A stretch of DNA of 64,000 nt, taken from Methanolinea sp. (GTDB taxonomy: Archaea > Halobacteriota > Methanomicrobia > Methanomicrobiales > Methanospirillaceae). Below the pieces are notes generated by a model. That model saw only the letters and a list, made by a program, of their open reading frames with translations. It was not told the DNA's origin and searched no databases. The DNA lies in NCBI GenBank assembly GCA_024518585.1, contig JANIHI010000007.1, positions 1 to 64,000 of the forward strand, in the 5' to 3' direction. The translations under genes were made by a program, and so were the position numbers. Shown here one piece after another: positions 16,426 to 25,643 of this stretch (the first letter of the stretch is position 1; every line of letters begins with the position of its first letter).

Positions 16426-16706
16426 TCGATATGCCATCACCGTATCCAGTTCCTGTCCAATTCGCTGACTATCTACTGGTTATCCCAAGGGCACGTCGGG
16501 ATGCACCCAATCATCCCGCCGGATATCGCCGGGTCAAATGCAAAAATATCGCCGTTACTTTCGATCCCGGCGATCATGTTCCCGTATTACCTGTCCCGCT
16601 CGCACCGGGTCATCCCGTCACGCCTTTTGCCATTGCACGTATCCATCTGATTCACACCCACCACGATGGTTGAACAGCCTCACTTCATTTCACTCTCCCG
16701 CTCCGC

Positions 16707-17138
16707 TCACTTCCCCTCCCGCACCATCGGGACCGCGTTGCACCCCTCCATCTCCCCGAAGCAGAAGATGAACCGGTCCCGGATCGTCTGCGGCATCTCC
16801 TTCTCGCCGATCGGCCTCCACCCGAGCGACCCGTAGAACTGCCGCAGCACGAGCGTCGAGTGGATGTAGATCTTCTCCGTCCCGCAGGCGGCAAGCAGGG
16901 CGTCAACGACCCTGCGGGCGAGGCCCTGGCCCCTGTACTCGTCGAGCGTAAAGACGCAGTCCATCTCCAGGCCATCGGGGTGGCGGGTGCAGCGGGCGGT
17001 CGCGGCAAGTTTTCCATTGACAAAGGCCCCGAAGATGCGCTCGGTCTTTGGGTCGGCCTTCTGGTTCCGGTAATGGGTCCAGACCTTCTCGGCGAGGGGG
17101 AACTCGGCCGGGGTGAGTTCGCGGACGGTGGTGGTCAT
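16707..17138 (-). CDS. GNAT-family N-acetyltransferase
   Basis: A 143-aa acetyltransferase starting MTTTVRELTPAEFPLAEKVW. ATG 17138 is chosen because AGGAG lies 8 bp upstream and the frame before it is not protein-like. Motif A is MDCVFTLDEYRGQGLARRVV (R-G-x-G-x-A), followed by IHSTLVLRQFYGSLGWRPIGEKEMP. The substrate is unknown. Its first ~34 bp are duplicated at 18623-18656, on the far side of the neighbouring ATPase gene. Confidence 0.85.
   Translation of the reverse strand: MTTTVRELTPAEFPLAEKVWTHYRNQKADPKTERIFGAFVNGKLAATARCTRHPDGLEMDCVFTLDEYRGQGLARRVVDALLAACGTEKIYIHSTLVLRQFYGSLGWRPIGEKEMPQTIRDRFIFCFGEMEGCNAVPMVREGK
17102..17135. repeat. Direct repeat shared with 18623-18656
   Basis: This 34-bp block at the 5' end of the GNAT gene recurs at 18623-18656 in the same orientation with two mismatches. 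The pair flanks the AAA/DUF4143 ATPase gene. It suggests that the ATPase gene was inserted next to, or together with, a partial copy of the acetyltransferase gene. Confidence 0.8.
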
Positions 17139-17206
17139 TGAGTAATGCTCCTTGCGAAGGGTTTGGAGGAGATGCGGGAAAAAGGTAGGGGTGGAAGGCC
17201 TGGCAA

Positions 17207-18493
17207 TCAGAGGGAGGTGGTTTTGGATGGCTGAATGGACGGGGAGATGTTTCCAATCAGCCACTTCCACGCAGGGATAACGTGTATTTCCCTGCCGCCA
17301 GGCAAATCCAGTTCCTCCTCATGGGTATATGTGACAATTATCCCGGATTCGACCTTCCAACGGTCCATGGCTGCCAACAGCCCGGATATCTCCCTCTCGC
17401 GGTTGTTCTCGCCAATCGTGCAAGAACATTGGATCGCCTCCACGAGCCTTCCTTTCTTCTCGATGAGAAAGTCACACTCCCCATCCTCCCGCCAGAAATA
17501 CACGGAAAGCCCGCGCCTTTTCAGCTCGATGAAGACGAGGTTCTCGAGCATCCGCCCCCAGTCGCCCGAGAAACGAAACGAGACGGCGTTCCTCATCCCG
17601 TTGTCCACCACGAAGAATTTTCTCGTCCCTGCATACTGCTTCTTCAGCGAGTGCTGGTAATTGAACAGTTCGAACAGGAGGTATGCTTCTTCCATGTACT
17701 GCGCATAACTCCTCACCGACATCGCCGACTTTATCCCGAGTGCATTCTTCAGCGAATGGTAACTTGCCTCCTTCGTGAAGTTTGAAAAGAGGTAGCGGGC
17801 CACCTGCCGGAACATCTTCACGTCCCTGATTCCATACCGCGCCACGATATCCCGGAACAGGATATCCTCGTATGTCCTTCTGAGAACCTCGTCATCCCCT
17901 GTCCTGATGAACTCAGGAAATCCTCCGTTCTGCAGGTAAGAATCGAAATGATTCAGGATCTCGGCCTTCTTCTGCGTCGTCGTCGTTCCCCACTCCACCC
18001 CCTTGAACCGCAGGTATTCCCGGAACGAGAACGGGAAAAGTTCGATCTGCAGGTATCTCCCCGTCAGGCGTGTTCCCAGCTCAGCACTCAAAAGGTGGGC
18101 GTTCGACCCGGTGAGGATCACCTTGTACCCGTCGTCATGGACTCTGCGCACGAACCGCTCCCAGTGTTCGACATTCTGGACCTCGTCGATGAGCATCACC
18201 CTCCCACCGGGGTGCAGTTTCTCGAACACGAGCACGAGGTTCTCGAAATCCGCAAGGGTGAACTCAAAAAGGCGCTCGTCGTCCAGGTTTACATACAGGA
18301 AATCGCCAGTCTTTTCGGCAAACTGCCGGAGGAGCGTTGACTTCCCGCATCGCCTGACCCCCGAGACCACGATGATATGCGATGACCCAAGATACCGGTC
18401 AAGGTCAACATCCCTGGGAACCCCGGGATCTCTCCGAAGGAACGCCTCTTTTTGATCGATCAGCACTTCCTCCAGGCGGTTGATGGTGATCAT
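17207..18493 (-). CDS. AAA_14 ATPase with C-terminal DUF4143 nuclease-like domain
   Basis: A 428-aa P-loop ATPase. Walker A is GVRRCGKST (residues 45-53), Walker B LIDEV (about 101-105), with sensor region VILTGSNAHLLS. The C-terminal DUF4143 portion has the PD-(D/E)xK-like core ENLVFIELKRRG with VYFWREDGECDFLI. These proteins are common in archaeal accessory DNA and their role is unsettled. ATG 18493 follows an AT-rich region with stacked inverted repeats (18502-18568), implying tight regulation. The gene is flanked by direct repeats. Confidence 0.88.
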   Translation of the reverse strand: MITINRLEEVLIDQKEAFLRRDPGVPRDVDLDRYLGSSHIIVVSGVRRCGKSTLLRQFAEKTGDFLYVNLDDERLFEFTLADFENLVLVFEKLHPGGRVMLIDEVQNVEHWERFVRRVHDDGYKVILTGSNAHLLSAELGTRLTGRYLQIELFPFSFREYLRFKGVEWGTTTTQKKAEILNHFDSYLQNGGFPEFIRTGDDEVLRRTYEDILFRDIVARYGIRDVKMFRQVARYLFSNFTKEASYHSLKNALGIKSAMSVRSYAQYMEEAYLLFELFNYQHSLKKQYAGTRKFFVVDNGMRNAVSFRFSGDWGRMLENLVFIELKRRGLSVYFWREDGECDFLIEKKGRLVEAIQCSCTIGENNREREISGLLAAMDRWKVESGIIVTYTHEEELDLPGGREIHVIPAWKWLIGNISPSIQPSKTTSL

Positions 18494-18501
18494 GATTCAC
18501 C

Positions 18502-18568
18502 TACAATATAGTTGTATATTACAGATATACAATTTATGTTTAATTTGTATTTTAATAATATACAAATT
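18502..18568. promoter_or_regulatory. Stacked inverted repeats upstream of the DUF4143 ATPase gene
   Basis: Five TACAA/TTGTA half-sites form three inverted repeats within 67 bp: TACAA-5 bp-TTGTA (18502-18516), TTGTATAT-5 bp-ATATACAA (18512-18532), and AATTTGTAT-9 bp-ATACAAATT (18542-18568). They begin 9 bp before the start codon and overlap the likely TATA region. A dimeric repressor array is the simplest reading. The regulator is not identified. Confidence 0.6.
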
Positions 18569-18604
18569 TTTCAGGAAGGGGACCGGTATAGAGGGTGAGG
18601 CGGG

Positions 18605-18662
18605 TGGTTACGGGGAGGGAGCACTCGGCCGGGGCGAGTTCGCTGACGGTGGTGGTGGGCAT
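18605..18662 (-). pseudogene. N-terminal stub of a second GNAT gene
   Basis: The minus strand from ATG 18662 reads MPTTTVSELAPAECSLPVTT, close to the start of the intact acetyltransferase (MTTTVRELTPAEFPLAEKVW), and then diverges. It contains the 18623-18656 repeat copy. Only about 19 codons survive. Confidence 0.6.
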
Positions 18663-18737
18663 TTATAAAGGTTCTCTATTTGACAATTATTTAATCAAGC
18701 GATAATGTTATTCAATCAAACATATCATTTCACAATA

Positions 18738-19319
18738 ATGGCCTTATTAAAACAATGGAGATTGGCTCTGGTTATGGTAATTATTCTTCAGCTAACGCTG
18801 GTATCAGGATGTATGGAAAAAATACAATCAGAAAGCAGCCTTGCTCCCTTATACCCCGAAAAAACAGAGGAATCATTTTACCCTATATCATTCCAAGAAG
18901 GTATCAATCTCCTAAACGCCCTCTTTTCTAATGAGGGGCCCACTTTGAATAAAACCATGCCTCTCTATTATTTTAGAGGGAAGGGGGTTAACAAGGAGGG
19001 AAAAGCGGAGCAGTGGATTTTGGGAACTGAGTATGATCAAAATTTCTATTTTGTGATTGTAGAATCGAACCGGCAGGTATTGATCCCATTCCAAGGAGAA
19101 CATCCAAGGGTGACTGTCGATATACAAAAAATAATTCTTCCTGATCAATTAATTTCGAAAAACAGAAATGGTATTGCTGAGGCTTTTTTTAAAAACAGAC
19201 AATTTTCTCTTATTGATGTAGAAATGAAAAATAATGTATATTCACTAACTTCATCAACTGATACTATGAAAAAAATATTATATTTTGATGCATATAATGG
19301 AGTACCGATATACTTATAG
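18738..19319 (+). CDS. Predicted lipoprotein of unknown function
   Basis: About 193 residues from ATG 18738 (an in-frame ATG at 18705 is also possible). The N-terminus is a signal peptide with a hydrophobic core (LALVMVIILQLTLVSGC) ending in a lipobox-like LVSGC, so the mature protein should be lipid-anchored outside the membrane. The rest is mixed alpha/beta with no motif I recognise. Base composition is much more AT-rich than the flanking core. It converges with the large VWA gene, suggesting common acquisition. Confidence 0.7.
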   Translation: MALLKQWRLALVMVIILQLTLVSGCMEKIQSESSLAPLYPEKTEESFYPISFQEGINLLNALFSNEGPTLNKTMPLYYFRGKGVNKEGKAEQWILGTEYDQNFYFVIVESNRQVLIPFQGEHPRVTVDIQKIILPDQLISKNRNGIAEAFFKNRQFSLIDVEMKNNVYSLTSSTDTMKKILYFDAYNGVPIYL

Positions 19320-19334
19320 AGTAATGAAAAAAAG

Positions 19335-22300
19335 TTATTTTAATTTGATATATGCTTTCCCGGCAATCCCATTTGAATGAGGTGGTGGTAGACTTATATT
19401 GATAACTGGACCTGGTGCATCAAGAGCATTTCCAACGACTCTAAATTTCAACTTTGCATCAGGAGGGAACTGATTCCGATTTACTGAATATGAACCTATT
19501 TTCTTTTTTGGATCTTTAAGATCCTCCTTATTAAATTTTGTTGTTTTAACCAATATCCATGTTTTCCCATCGTCAATTGACAAATAGCACGTCTCAATGA
19601 CGTCTTTGACCCCTGTATACTCACGAGTCCATTGCCATGTAATAATATTTGTTTCACTAATAGAAGACTCAAAATTTGTAAATTCTAAAGCGCTATAATT
19701 GACTCCCTCTGAAGTCATATTTGGAACACCCGTGATGTATGTTTTGGGGAGCCTAAGTTGGGAGGGTCCAAATGTTCCATTGAAATATACATAAGAACCG
19801 TTGCCAAATACATTGATAGTTCCATCAACAAGTACTTTTAATTTGTATGTTGCTTCCCACGTCTGTCCGAGTTTGATTGTTCCGACATTGAAAGTCAATC
19901 TATTCGTTTGGTTAAATTCTTCAGATTGATCAATGCTATAGGGATACGGTGGATCGTGACTTGGCCTTGTCATATTGAGATCATACAAATCAATATCAGT
20001 TGAGGGGATATAGGTAAATACTTTATAACTTCCATTTACCTGAATAATATCATAATTTACTTCAATTTTATCATACCGCATATCCATAAATGTATCAACA
20101 CCGGCTTCTTCCTGAAGTTTTCCAGCAATTATTGTGTATATTTCTTCGATATTTGCGGAATTTCCATCAAAATATTGTCCACCCGTACTTTCTGCAAGGA
20201 TGCGAAGTGTATCTCTCCCGCCGGTCGTAATTTCATTGGCATATCCAATAGAGAAAATTTTAATATTATTATTCTTTGCATAGTTGGACATGTTTTGATT
20301 GCTATCTATACCATTCCCAAGACCAGAAAATTTACAATAGCCTGAACTTAAGTCCCCATAACTTGTAGGATTGCAGCTGTCTGACCCGGTTCCTCTTGCT
20401 AATGGATCACCATAATAGTTGTAATCCCCATCGCTAAGTAGAACAATTGCTTTTATAGCATTATTACGACCGTTTGAAATTATCTCATTGATAGCACGAT
20501 AAATTCCATATCGCATCGGAGTTCCACCGGTGGGGACCATGTTTCTAATTGCAGTAATTATCGACGAGGGGGTATCTGTTAATGGACTCTCAACTACAGC
20601 ATAATCGCCATAATTGCGGTTATCTCCAGGATAATATGTGTTAATATATTGCTGATGCTCCGAATTTGTGTGATATATTTCAGTGTAGGGCCAATAATTT
20701 TGAGTATTATATATTATTGGCGTATCCCAGTAGTTATCCCGGTATACCCACCTGAAACTGGAACTACTAATAGAGGTTGATGTGGATGAAACCCCATATA
20801 CATTTGTCCAATCATAGAACCATCCTTTGAGATTTCGGTTTGCAAAACCAGAACCACTCCGATAACAATAATAAGTTCCATCCAGATAGCGGTAAACAGG
20901 TGCTAATTTTGCCCATCCATTTGTTCCAAAAGAAATAAGGCCTATATGGTCACGTGTTGGACCAACATGCATCGTTGTAACGAATGCCCCTGAGGCATTT
21001 ATTACAGGAATCATTCTGTCTGGTTCATCTTTCAGCATACTTCCTGAACGGTCCGTACATAAGACAGCGTCAATGGGTTTTGGCCGGAGCGCCCAACCAT
21101 CTCCCTTCAAACTTACTTTAACATTGATAATTCCACTCACATTGACTGTCTGAGGATAAACATCAGTCTCAATCGAAAGGTAAGGATAGTTTTTCCAAGT
21201 TAGCAAAATGCTCTTGGTAGAGGATTTTCCTCTCGTTACATTTTCCCAATGAGCTGTTGCGATACAGTTACCCGAGGCAGTATCATCATAGAAAGGATCG
21301 GTCCAATTTCTTGTAAATTCACCGGGATTGAAATAAACAATTGCAAACCCATCACTATTTGTCTGCGCTGAAGTTGAAACAAGTTCTGGATCCCTTATTA
21401 CAACAGGATAAAACGGTGTCGCCTCATATGAGGGAGTCCCTAAGCTGAAATTTACTGTTTCTCCCTCGACAGGATTACCACTTTCATCGATTACTTTGGC
21501 CATCAGCAGTGCCGGTTGCCACCCATCAACATCTCGGCTTGCCATAGTATCCGGAACAGCTGTAAGTTGAAGATCCTGGGCTTCCTGACTGACAAACCAG
21601 ACTTCTTTTGAACAACTCGGGTAAGGTGGAGTTGGATATGTTGCAATTGCTTGGGCAACTATCCGATATTTTCCAATCGATGATTTTGGTCCAAAAGTGA
21701 GAAGTATTTGTCCAATGGAGTTGGTATATAAAGTCTTATTTTCCACAACTTCTCCTGTCACTGCATCAAATACTGTTACCAATACAGGAGAATACATTAC
21801 TCCATTATGAAATTCATCAGTGACTAGATATGTGATTGCAAAGGAACTTTTTCCATCAGCATATACTTTTGGTGGATTCCCCTGTATACCCTCCGGCTCG
21901 AATGTCTGATTAATATAAACAGGCGTTCTGTTGGATATGATATTTATAAAATAATAATTATCCGGAATTGTACCCATATCGGGATCAACCCTTACAACAT
22001 TCATTGAGGGAGACTTGCTCACTCTCAATCCTGCGATTGCATATCCCTTCTCATCAACTGGTATTGTTGTATTTGTACGATTATTATTAATGAAAGAGGC
22101 ATCACCATTAGGAGAACTCACCATGAATATGACGTTCTCAGCAATATTTCGGCTATCTATGGGATTCCCCCATCGATCCCGATAGGCCATGGTGAGATTT
22201 ATTTCAGATCCGACTTGGGCCTCGCTTGGAACATCATAACTTGCCAAGGCATAGGGGAAGTCATGATCAATTCTTTGTGTGGTCTGATTTTCGACAATCG

Positions 22301-22988
22301 TTTCCACTCCTTCATATTCATATTTTATAAATGCCTTCAGGGTTGCATTTCCACTTTTATATTTTACTACGAATTGTGATTCAGCTTCGCCCTGGTCATT
22401 GGTAAATGCATAATTTGAGGGGAAATATCCCATTTCCGGCTCTAATATTTGATAACTTACACCCAGACCAGGAATGGGATATGTCCGGTTTTTAACACTG
22501 ATACGTGCAAAATCATAATCGGTTCCGTTGGCAATCAACCATTCTTTTGTCGTAGTGAAATTGATTATATCGGGGATTGGGTTTTGGATCCAGATTCTCT
22601 CCGGACTGGTAAAAATCTGGTATTTTGATGACCCATTCTCAATATATTCGACCCTGATACTGAACTGCGCATGCCCTGCATTCGTGTTTACCTTAAACTG
22701 TGTTTCAGCACTACCTAGGTCAGACGTTATAGCCGAAGATGGTAAAAATTGACCAAAATCGGGGTTTTCGAGAATAAAGTCGACTGGAAGTCCATTTATT
22801 GGGTTATTAGAGGTATCATAGACTGTCACACTGATGCCTGTGCTGTCTGTACCATTTGCAATTAATCCTTGTTTTACGATATGAACGGATAGGTGGTCTG
22901 GTTTTGGTGTATCACCTAATACAGGAATGAGTAACAATAGCAAAACCAGAACAACAGGAATAACACCACCTTTGTTTCTCATGTCCAT
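19335..22988 (-). CDS. Giant secreted Ig-like and von Willebrand A domain protein
   Basis: A 1217-aa exported protein. Residues 1-25 are a signal peptide (GGVIPVVLVLLLLLIPVLG). Several invasin/Big-1-like Ig repeats follow, each with DSTGISVTVYD-type and GQILLTF-type strands, to about residue 630. A VWA domain starts near 640 with an intact MIDAS DRSGS and continues through TGGTPMRYG and VLLSDGDYN, with LAESTGGQYF near its end. Further beta domains follow to the C-terminus, with many N-x-S/T sequons. No C-terminal membrane anchor or PGF motif is seen. The role may be adhesion or cell contact. It is divergent from the pilin-like operon. Confidence 0.85.
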   Translation of the reverse strand: MDMRNKGGVIPVVLVLLLLLIPVLGDTPKPDHLSVHIVKQGLIANGTDSTGISVTVYDTSNNPINGLPVDFILENPDFGQFLPSSAITSDLGSAETQFKVNTNAGHAQFSIRVEYIENGSSKYQIFTSPERIWIQNPIPDIINFTTTKEWLIANGTDYDFARISVKNRTYPIPGLGVSYQILEPEMGYFPSNYAFTNDQGEAESQFVVKYKSGNATLKAFIKYEYEGVETIVENQTTQRIDHDFPYALASYDVPSEAQVGSEINLTMAYRDRWGNPIDSRNIAENVIFMVSSPNGDASFINNNRTNTTIPVDEKGYAIAGLRVSKSPSMNVVRVDPDMGTIPDNYYFINIISNRTPVYINQTFEPEGIQGNPPKVYADGKSSFAITYLVTDEFHNGVMYSPVLVTVFDAVTGEVVENKTLYTNSIGQILLTFGPKSSIGKYRIVAQAIATYPTPPYPSCSKEVWFVSQEAQDLQLTAVPDTMASRDVDGWQPALLMAKVIDESGNPVEGETVNFSLGTPSYEATPFYPVVIRDPELVSTSAQTNSDGFAIVYFNPGEFTRNWTDPFYDDTASGNCIATAHWENVTRGKSSTKSILLTWKNYPYLSIETDVYPQTVNVSGIINVKVSLKGDGWALRPKPIDAVLCTDRSGSMLKDEPDRMIPVINASGAFVTTMHVGPTRDHIGLISFGTNGWAKLAPVYRYLDGTYYCYRSGSGFANRNLKGWFYDWTNVYGVSSTSTSISSSSFRWVYRDNYWDTPIIYNTQNYWPYTEIYHTNSEHQQYINTYYPGDNRNYGDYAVVESPLTDTPSSIITAIRNMVPTGGTPMRYGIYRAINEIISNGRNNAIKAIVLLSDGDYNYYGDPLARGTGSDSCNPTSYGDLSSGYCKFSGLGNGIDSNQNMSNYAKNNNIKIFSIGYANEITTGGRDTLRILAESTGGQYFDGNSANIEEIYTIIAGKLQEEAGVDTFMDMRYDKIEVNYDIIQVNGSYKVFTYIPSTDIDLYDLNMTRPSHDPPYPYSIDQSEEFNQTNRLTFNVGTIKLGQTWEATYKLKVLVDGTINVFGNGSYVYFNGTFGPSQLRLPKTYITGVPNMTSEGVNYSALEFTNFESSISETNIITWQWTREYTGVKDVIETCYLSIDDGKTWILVKTTKFNKEDLKDPKKKIGSYSVNRNQFPPDAKLKFRVVGNALDAPGPVINISLPPPHSNGIAGKAYIKLK

Positions 22989-23169
22989 TCACCCCGTTGA
23001 ACCCTTGTTGAGTTACCTTCCCTTCTATATTCGTAGGATATATAAGTATGCCACAATACAATTCACTAAAAAATTCGTGATTCGAAATTTCAGAAAAATG
23101 ATAAAAACACCTAATCTTGACGACAAGAGACCACAGTCTTTTAATAGAGTAAAGAAAGAATCCTGAATA
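22989..23169. promoter_or_regulatory. Divergent promoter region between VWA gene and pilin-like operon
   Basis: This 181-bp AT-rich spacer separates two divergent transcription units. TATA-like runs occur near 23036-23046 (GATATATAAG) and 23130-23150. No clear operator palindrome stands out. Shared control of the adhesin-like protein and the pilin-like operon is plausible but inferred. Confidence 0.45.
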
Positions 23170-24315
23170 ATGGGTTATCTTTCAGATCAGAAAATGACTC
23201 CCCATCACAAAACAAAAATGAAATCACTCAATGATTCGGGCCAGCTATCTCTTGATTTTCTCGTAGGAATCTCAATATTCGCAACGATCCTTATTATCGC
23301 ATCTACAATGATATCAGGACTCCTTATTGGATTGGAGGCAAAAAAAATCGATTTTGATGCTGTTGCCTATCGAACTGGTGTGATCCTCGTTGAAGATCCC
23401 GGTGAACCCAGTAAGATGGCTTTTGATCTGACGGTTGCTGAAGAACAACAATGGGAATTTGTTGGATTAGATCAAAAAGATAAAATCCGAAGATTCGGAT
23501 TAGCACTCTATAAAAGTACTCCCCGTGTTCTTGCCGAGCAGAAAATTTTCAGCTTTTTTAATCGAAGTAAGTTTCCAGACCTTTCAGAATATCGTGAAAG
23601 AATAATCGCAGGAGATTATCCATACAGTTTTAATATCAGCCTGCGGTCTCTCCCAACCGGCGTGACATATTTTCTTGGAGAGCCCTACAATCCAAACAGC
23701 ACGTATGGCTATATTCGAAGAATGGTTCTTGTGAAAGGCCAGACAATGGCAACGGTCGATATGAATAGATACAATGTTTCAATCCCAGATTCCAGTGATT
23801 TTTACGTCAATATTTCATACAATAAGCTCCTCAACCAATCATGGGGGCCCCAGTACTGGATAGAACCACCAAAGGAAGATATTACCATAAATTTGGGGAA
23901 TATGAGCTCTGTTAAAAACCAATCATCCATGTCAAATGTGAAGCTGAAGAATATCAAAATGACATTTGATGGAATACTCCTTGATGGAAGGGAAGTGACA
24001 GGTGTTGACCTTCCCTATCGTGACTTCGTGGTGAAAATAGATGGGACTGATTATACTTTTGTATGGCCGGATGGTGCAGCAGGCTCTCACCTTGACGTTA
24101 CACATTCTCTCAATATCACATTCCCTGCGGGCTATTTCATCCCTCCCTCTGCATATGCAGATGTCACCCTGATAAGAATGACAATACACTATGAATTTGA
24201 ACCAACAACTGTAAATCTTTCATCATCTAATAATCGCTACGAATATATCCCGGGAAATGTTGGTTTCACACCCTCTTCACTGACACCTGCTGTCCTGGAG
24301 GTCCGGGTATGGTAA
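23170..24315 (+). CDS. Pilin-like membrane protein with large extracellular domain (operon gene 1)
   Basis: A 381-aa protein. After a short charged leader comes DSGQLSLDFLVGISIFATIL, a class III/type IV pilin-like start in which a single hydrophobic helix follows a polar segment. A glycosylation-rich extracellular domain of about 330 residues follows (many N-x-S/T). ATG 23218 (MKSLNDSGQ) would give a leader length more typical of prepilins than 23170. The gene leads a run of five similarly built genes with overlapping ends. I recognise the architecture; the specific function is unknown. Confidence 0.72.
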   Translation: MGYLSDQKMTPHHKTKMKSLNDSGQLSLDFLVGISIFATILIIASTMISGLLIGLEAKKIDFDAVAYRTGVILVEDPGEPSKMAFDLTVAEEQQWEFVGLDQKDKIRRFGLALYKSTPRVLAEQKIFSFFNRSKFPDLSEYRERIIAGDYPYSFNISLRSLPTGVTYFLGEPYNPNSTYGYIRRMVLVKGQTMATVDMNRYNVSIPDSSDFYVNISYNKLLNQSWGPQYWIEPPKEDITINLGNMSSVKNQSSMSNVKLKNIKMTFDGILLDGREVTGVDLPYRDFVVKIDGTDYTFVWPDGAAGSHLDVTHSLNITFPAGYFIPPSAYADVTLIRMTIHYEFEPTTVNLSSSNNRYEYIPGNVGFTPSSLTPAVLEVRVW

Positions 24316-24824
24316 ATACCGAGGGACAACTCTATACTATTGAAGGAATAGCAGCATCTGTCCTGGTCATGACAACGATTTACCTTGTTTTGAGTACCAC
24401 TACCATCCTGACCCCTGGTGAAACCCATGTCTATGACATGCAATTGGAACAACTTGGAAATGATATTCTTGCTGTCATGGACCTCAACCAAACCTGGGTT
24501 GATAATGGGTATGGGTATGCGAAAAGTCCCCTTCAATGCTACATTGAAAAAGATGATGGCCCAGGTTTCGGCCATCGTTTCCTCACCCTTGGAAAACAGA
24601 CCATCGGGGAGGAGAATGTTGCTGAAATCAATTTTATCGCAATTGTAACGTACCGAAGTGGAGCGAATATTAATACGTATATTTTTAATTCAACTCGGGA
24701 TTATTCCCGTGAAAGGGCAGTGAAGGTCACCCGCTGGGTCAATGTAAATGATAATCATTCAAATTCTCACCTCGATAATAGAAATCAGACTGTCCTTCTG
24801 GAGGTCTTATTATGGCGTGGTTAA
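24309..24824 (+). CDS. Pilin-like membrane protein (operon gene 2)
   Basis: 171 aa, starting MVNTEGQLYTIEGIAASVLV with a single N-terminal hydrophobic helix (GIAASVLVMTTIYLVLSTTT), then a soluble outer domain ending in TVLLEVLLWRG. The start codon lies within the end of gene 1 and is preceded by GGAGGT, so translation is coupled. The EGQLYTIEG start resembles pilin-like proteins found in clusters in haloarchaea and methanogens. No catalytic motif is seen. Confidence 0.72.
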   Translation: MVNTEGQLYTIEGIAASVLVMTTIYLVLSTTTILTPGETHVYDMQLEQLGNDILAVMDLNQTWVDNGYGYAKSPLQCYIEKDDGPGFGHRFLTLGKQTIGEENVAEINFIAIVTYRSGANINTYIFNSTRDYSRERAVKVTRWVNVNDNHSNSHLDNRNQTVLLEVLLWRG

Positions 24825-25189
24825 ACGATGAAGGGCAGTGGATCATCCTGATGGGATTTATTATTAGCGTAGGGATTTTTTTCCTTGCCCTTCTCGTAAA
24901 TCAATCAATCCTCGTTGGCCAGACCACTGCAGAGGCTGTTCTCGATTTTCCAAAATCAGACATTCAGGATCTTCGAAACGAAGTATGGGTCATATATTCT
25001 CGATACAATAATACTCCCTCTGAACAAGACAAGGTGATTAGAGACATCGAGGTAATATCTCTGATCAAGAAGAATGCTGTAGTCAATATCACCCCTGGAA
25101 TGTGGAGGGTTCATTACTTTAATGGAATCACGAACTACACGGAGGTGATATATGATGCCAATAACACTTTCTTTTACTTTTACTATTAA
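24812..25189 (+). CDS. Pilin-like membrane protein (operon gene 3)
   Basis: 125 aa, starting MAWLNDEGQWIILMGFIISV with a single N-terminal helix (IILMGFIISVGIFFLALLVNQ), then about 90 extracellular residues. It overlaps gene 2 by 13 bp and gene 4 by 38 bp. GGAGGT lies about 8 bp before the ATG. The DEGQW motif before the helix repeats the E/S-G-Q signature of genes 1 and 2, which points to a common processing or assembly signal. Confidence 0.72.
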   Translation: MAWLNDEGQWIILMGFIISVGIFFLALLVNQSILVGQTTAEAVLDFPKSDIQDLRNEVWVIYSRYNNTPSEQDKVIRDIEVISLIKKNAVVNITPGMWRVHYFNGITNYTEVIYDANNTFFYFYY

Positions 25190-25643
25190 AGCCATTGACA
25201 GTGAGTCAGGGGTATCTCAAATGATAGAATACATACTAATCAGTAGTATCCTCCTTCTTTTCCTTGTCGTCACAATTCTCATGGTCAATAATACCTTTAT
25301 TGAAGAGCCCTCCAATTTTTTGACTTCCTATGCATACATGGACATTGGCAATGGAGTCAGTACTCGCATTGTTGACTTATATGCAATAATTCCCTACAGC
25401 CGGGTGAATACCCATATCGGAACAAAATTCGATGTCCCGGACGATGTTGCAGGTAAAGACTACATGATAGAAATTGTTGAAGGTCCACCGAACAGGCCGA
25501 CTGACAGGAGGATTGTTATATTTGGTGGTGGTCCAATCAAATCAACGATTTCACTTGCAGGAATAGGAGAGACCACATTTGGTGTTGCCGAAGGGAAAAC
25601 GACGGCAAGCGGTTTGAATTATATAGAGTATACATATCCATGA
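25152..25643 (+). CDS. Pilin-like membrane protein (operon gene 4)
   Basis: 163 aa. A 23-residue leader (ending DSESGVSQ) precedes the hydrophobic helix MIEYILISSILLLFLVVTIL; a beta-rich outer domain follows. The start at 25152 is supported by a strong GGAGGTGA at 25141-25148, inside gene 3. The SGVSQMIEY junction resembles the conserved G/S-Q-(hydrophobic) start of pilin-like helices. It overlaps gene 5 by 4 bp (ATGA). Confidence 0.72.
   Translation: MMPITLSFTFTIKAIDSESGVSQMIEYILISSILLLFLVVTILMVNNTFIEEPSNFLTSYAYMDIGNGVSTRIVDLYAIIPYSRVNTHIGTKFDVPDDVAGKDYMIEIVEGPPNRPTDRRIVIFGGGPIKSTISLAGIGETTFGVAEGKTTASGLNYIEYTYP

Noticed and set aside
16426..16680. Plus-strand frame near 16431-16673 with NIAVTFDPGDHVPVLPV
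   Set aside because: No family match by eye, and it overlaps decayed TA DNA; it is not supported as a gene.
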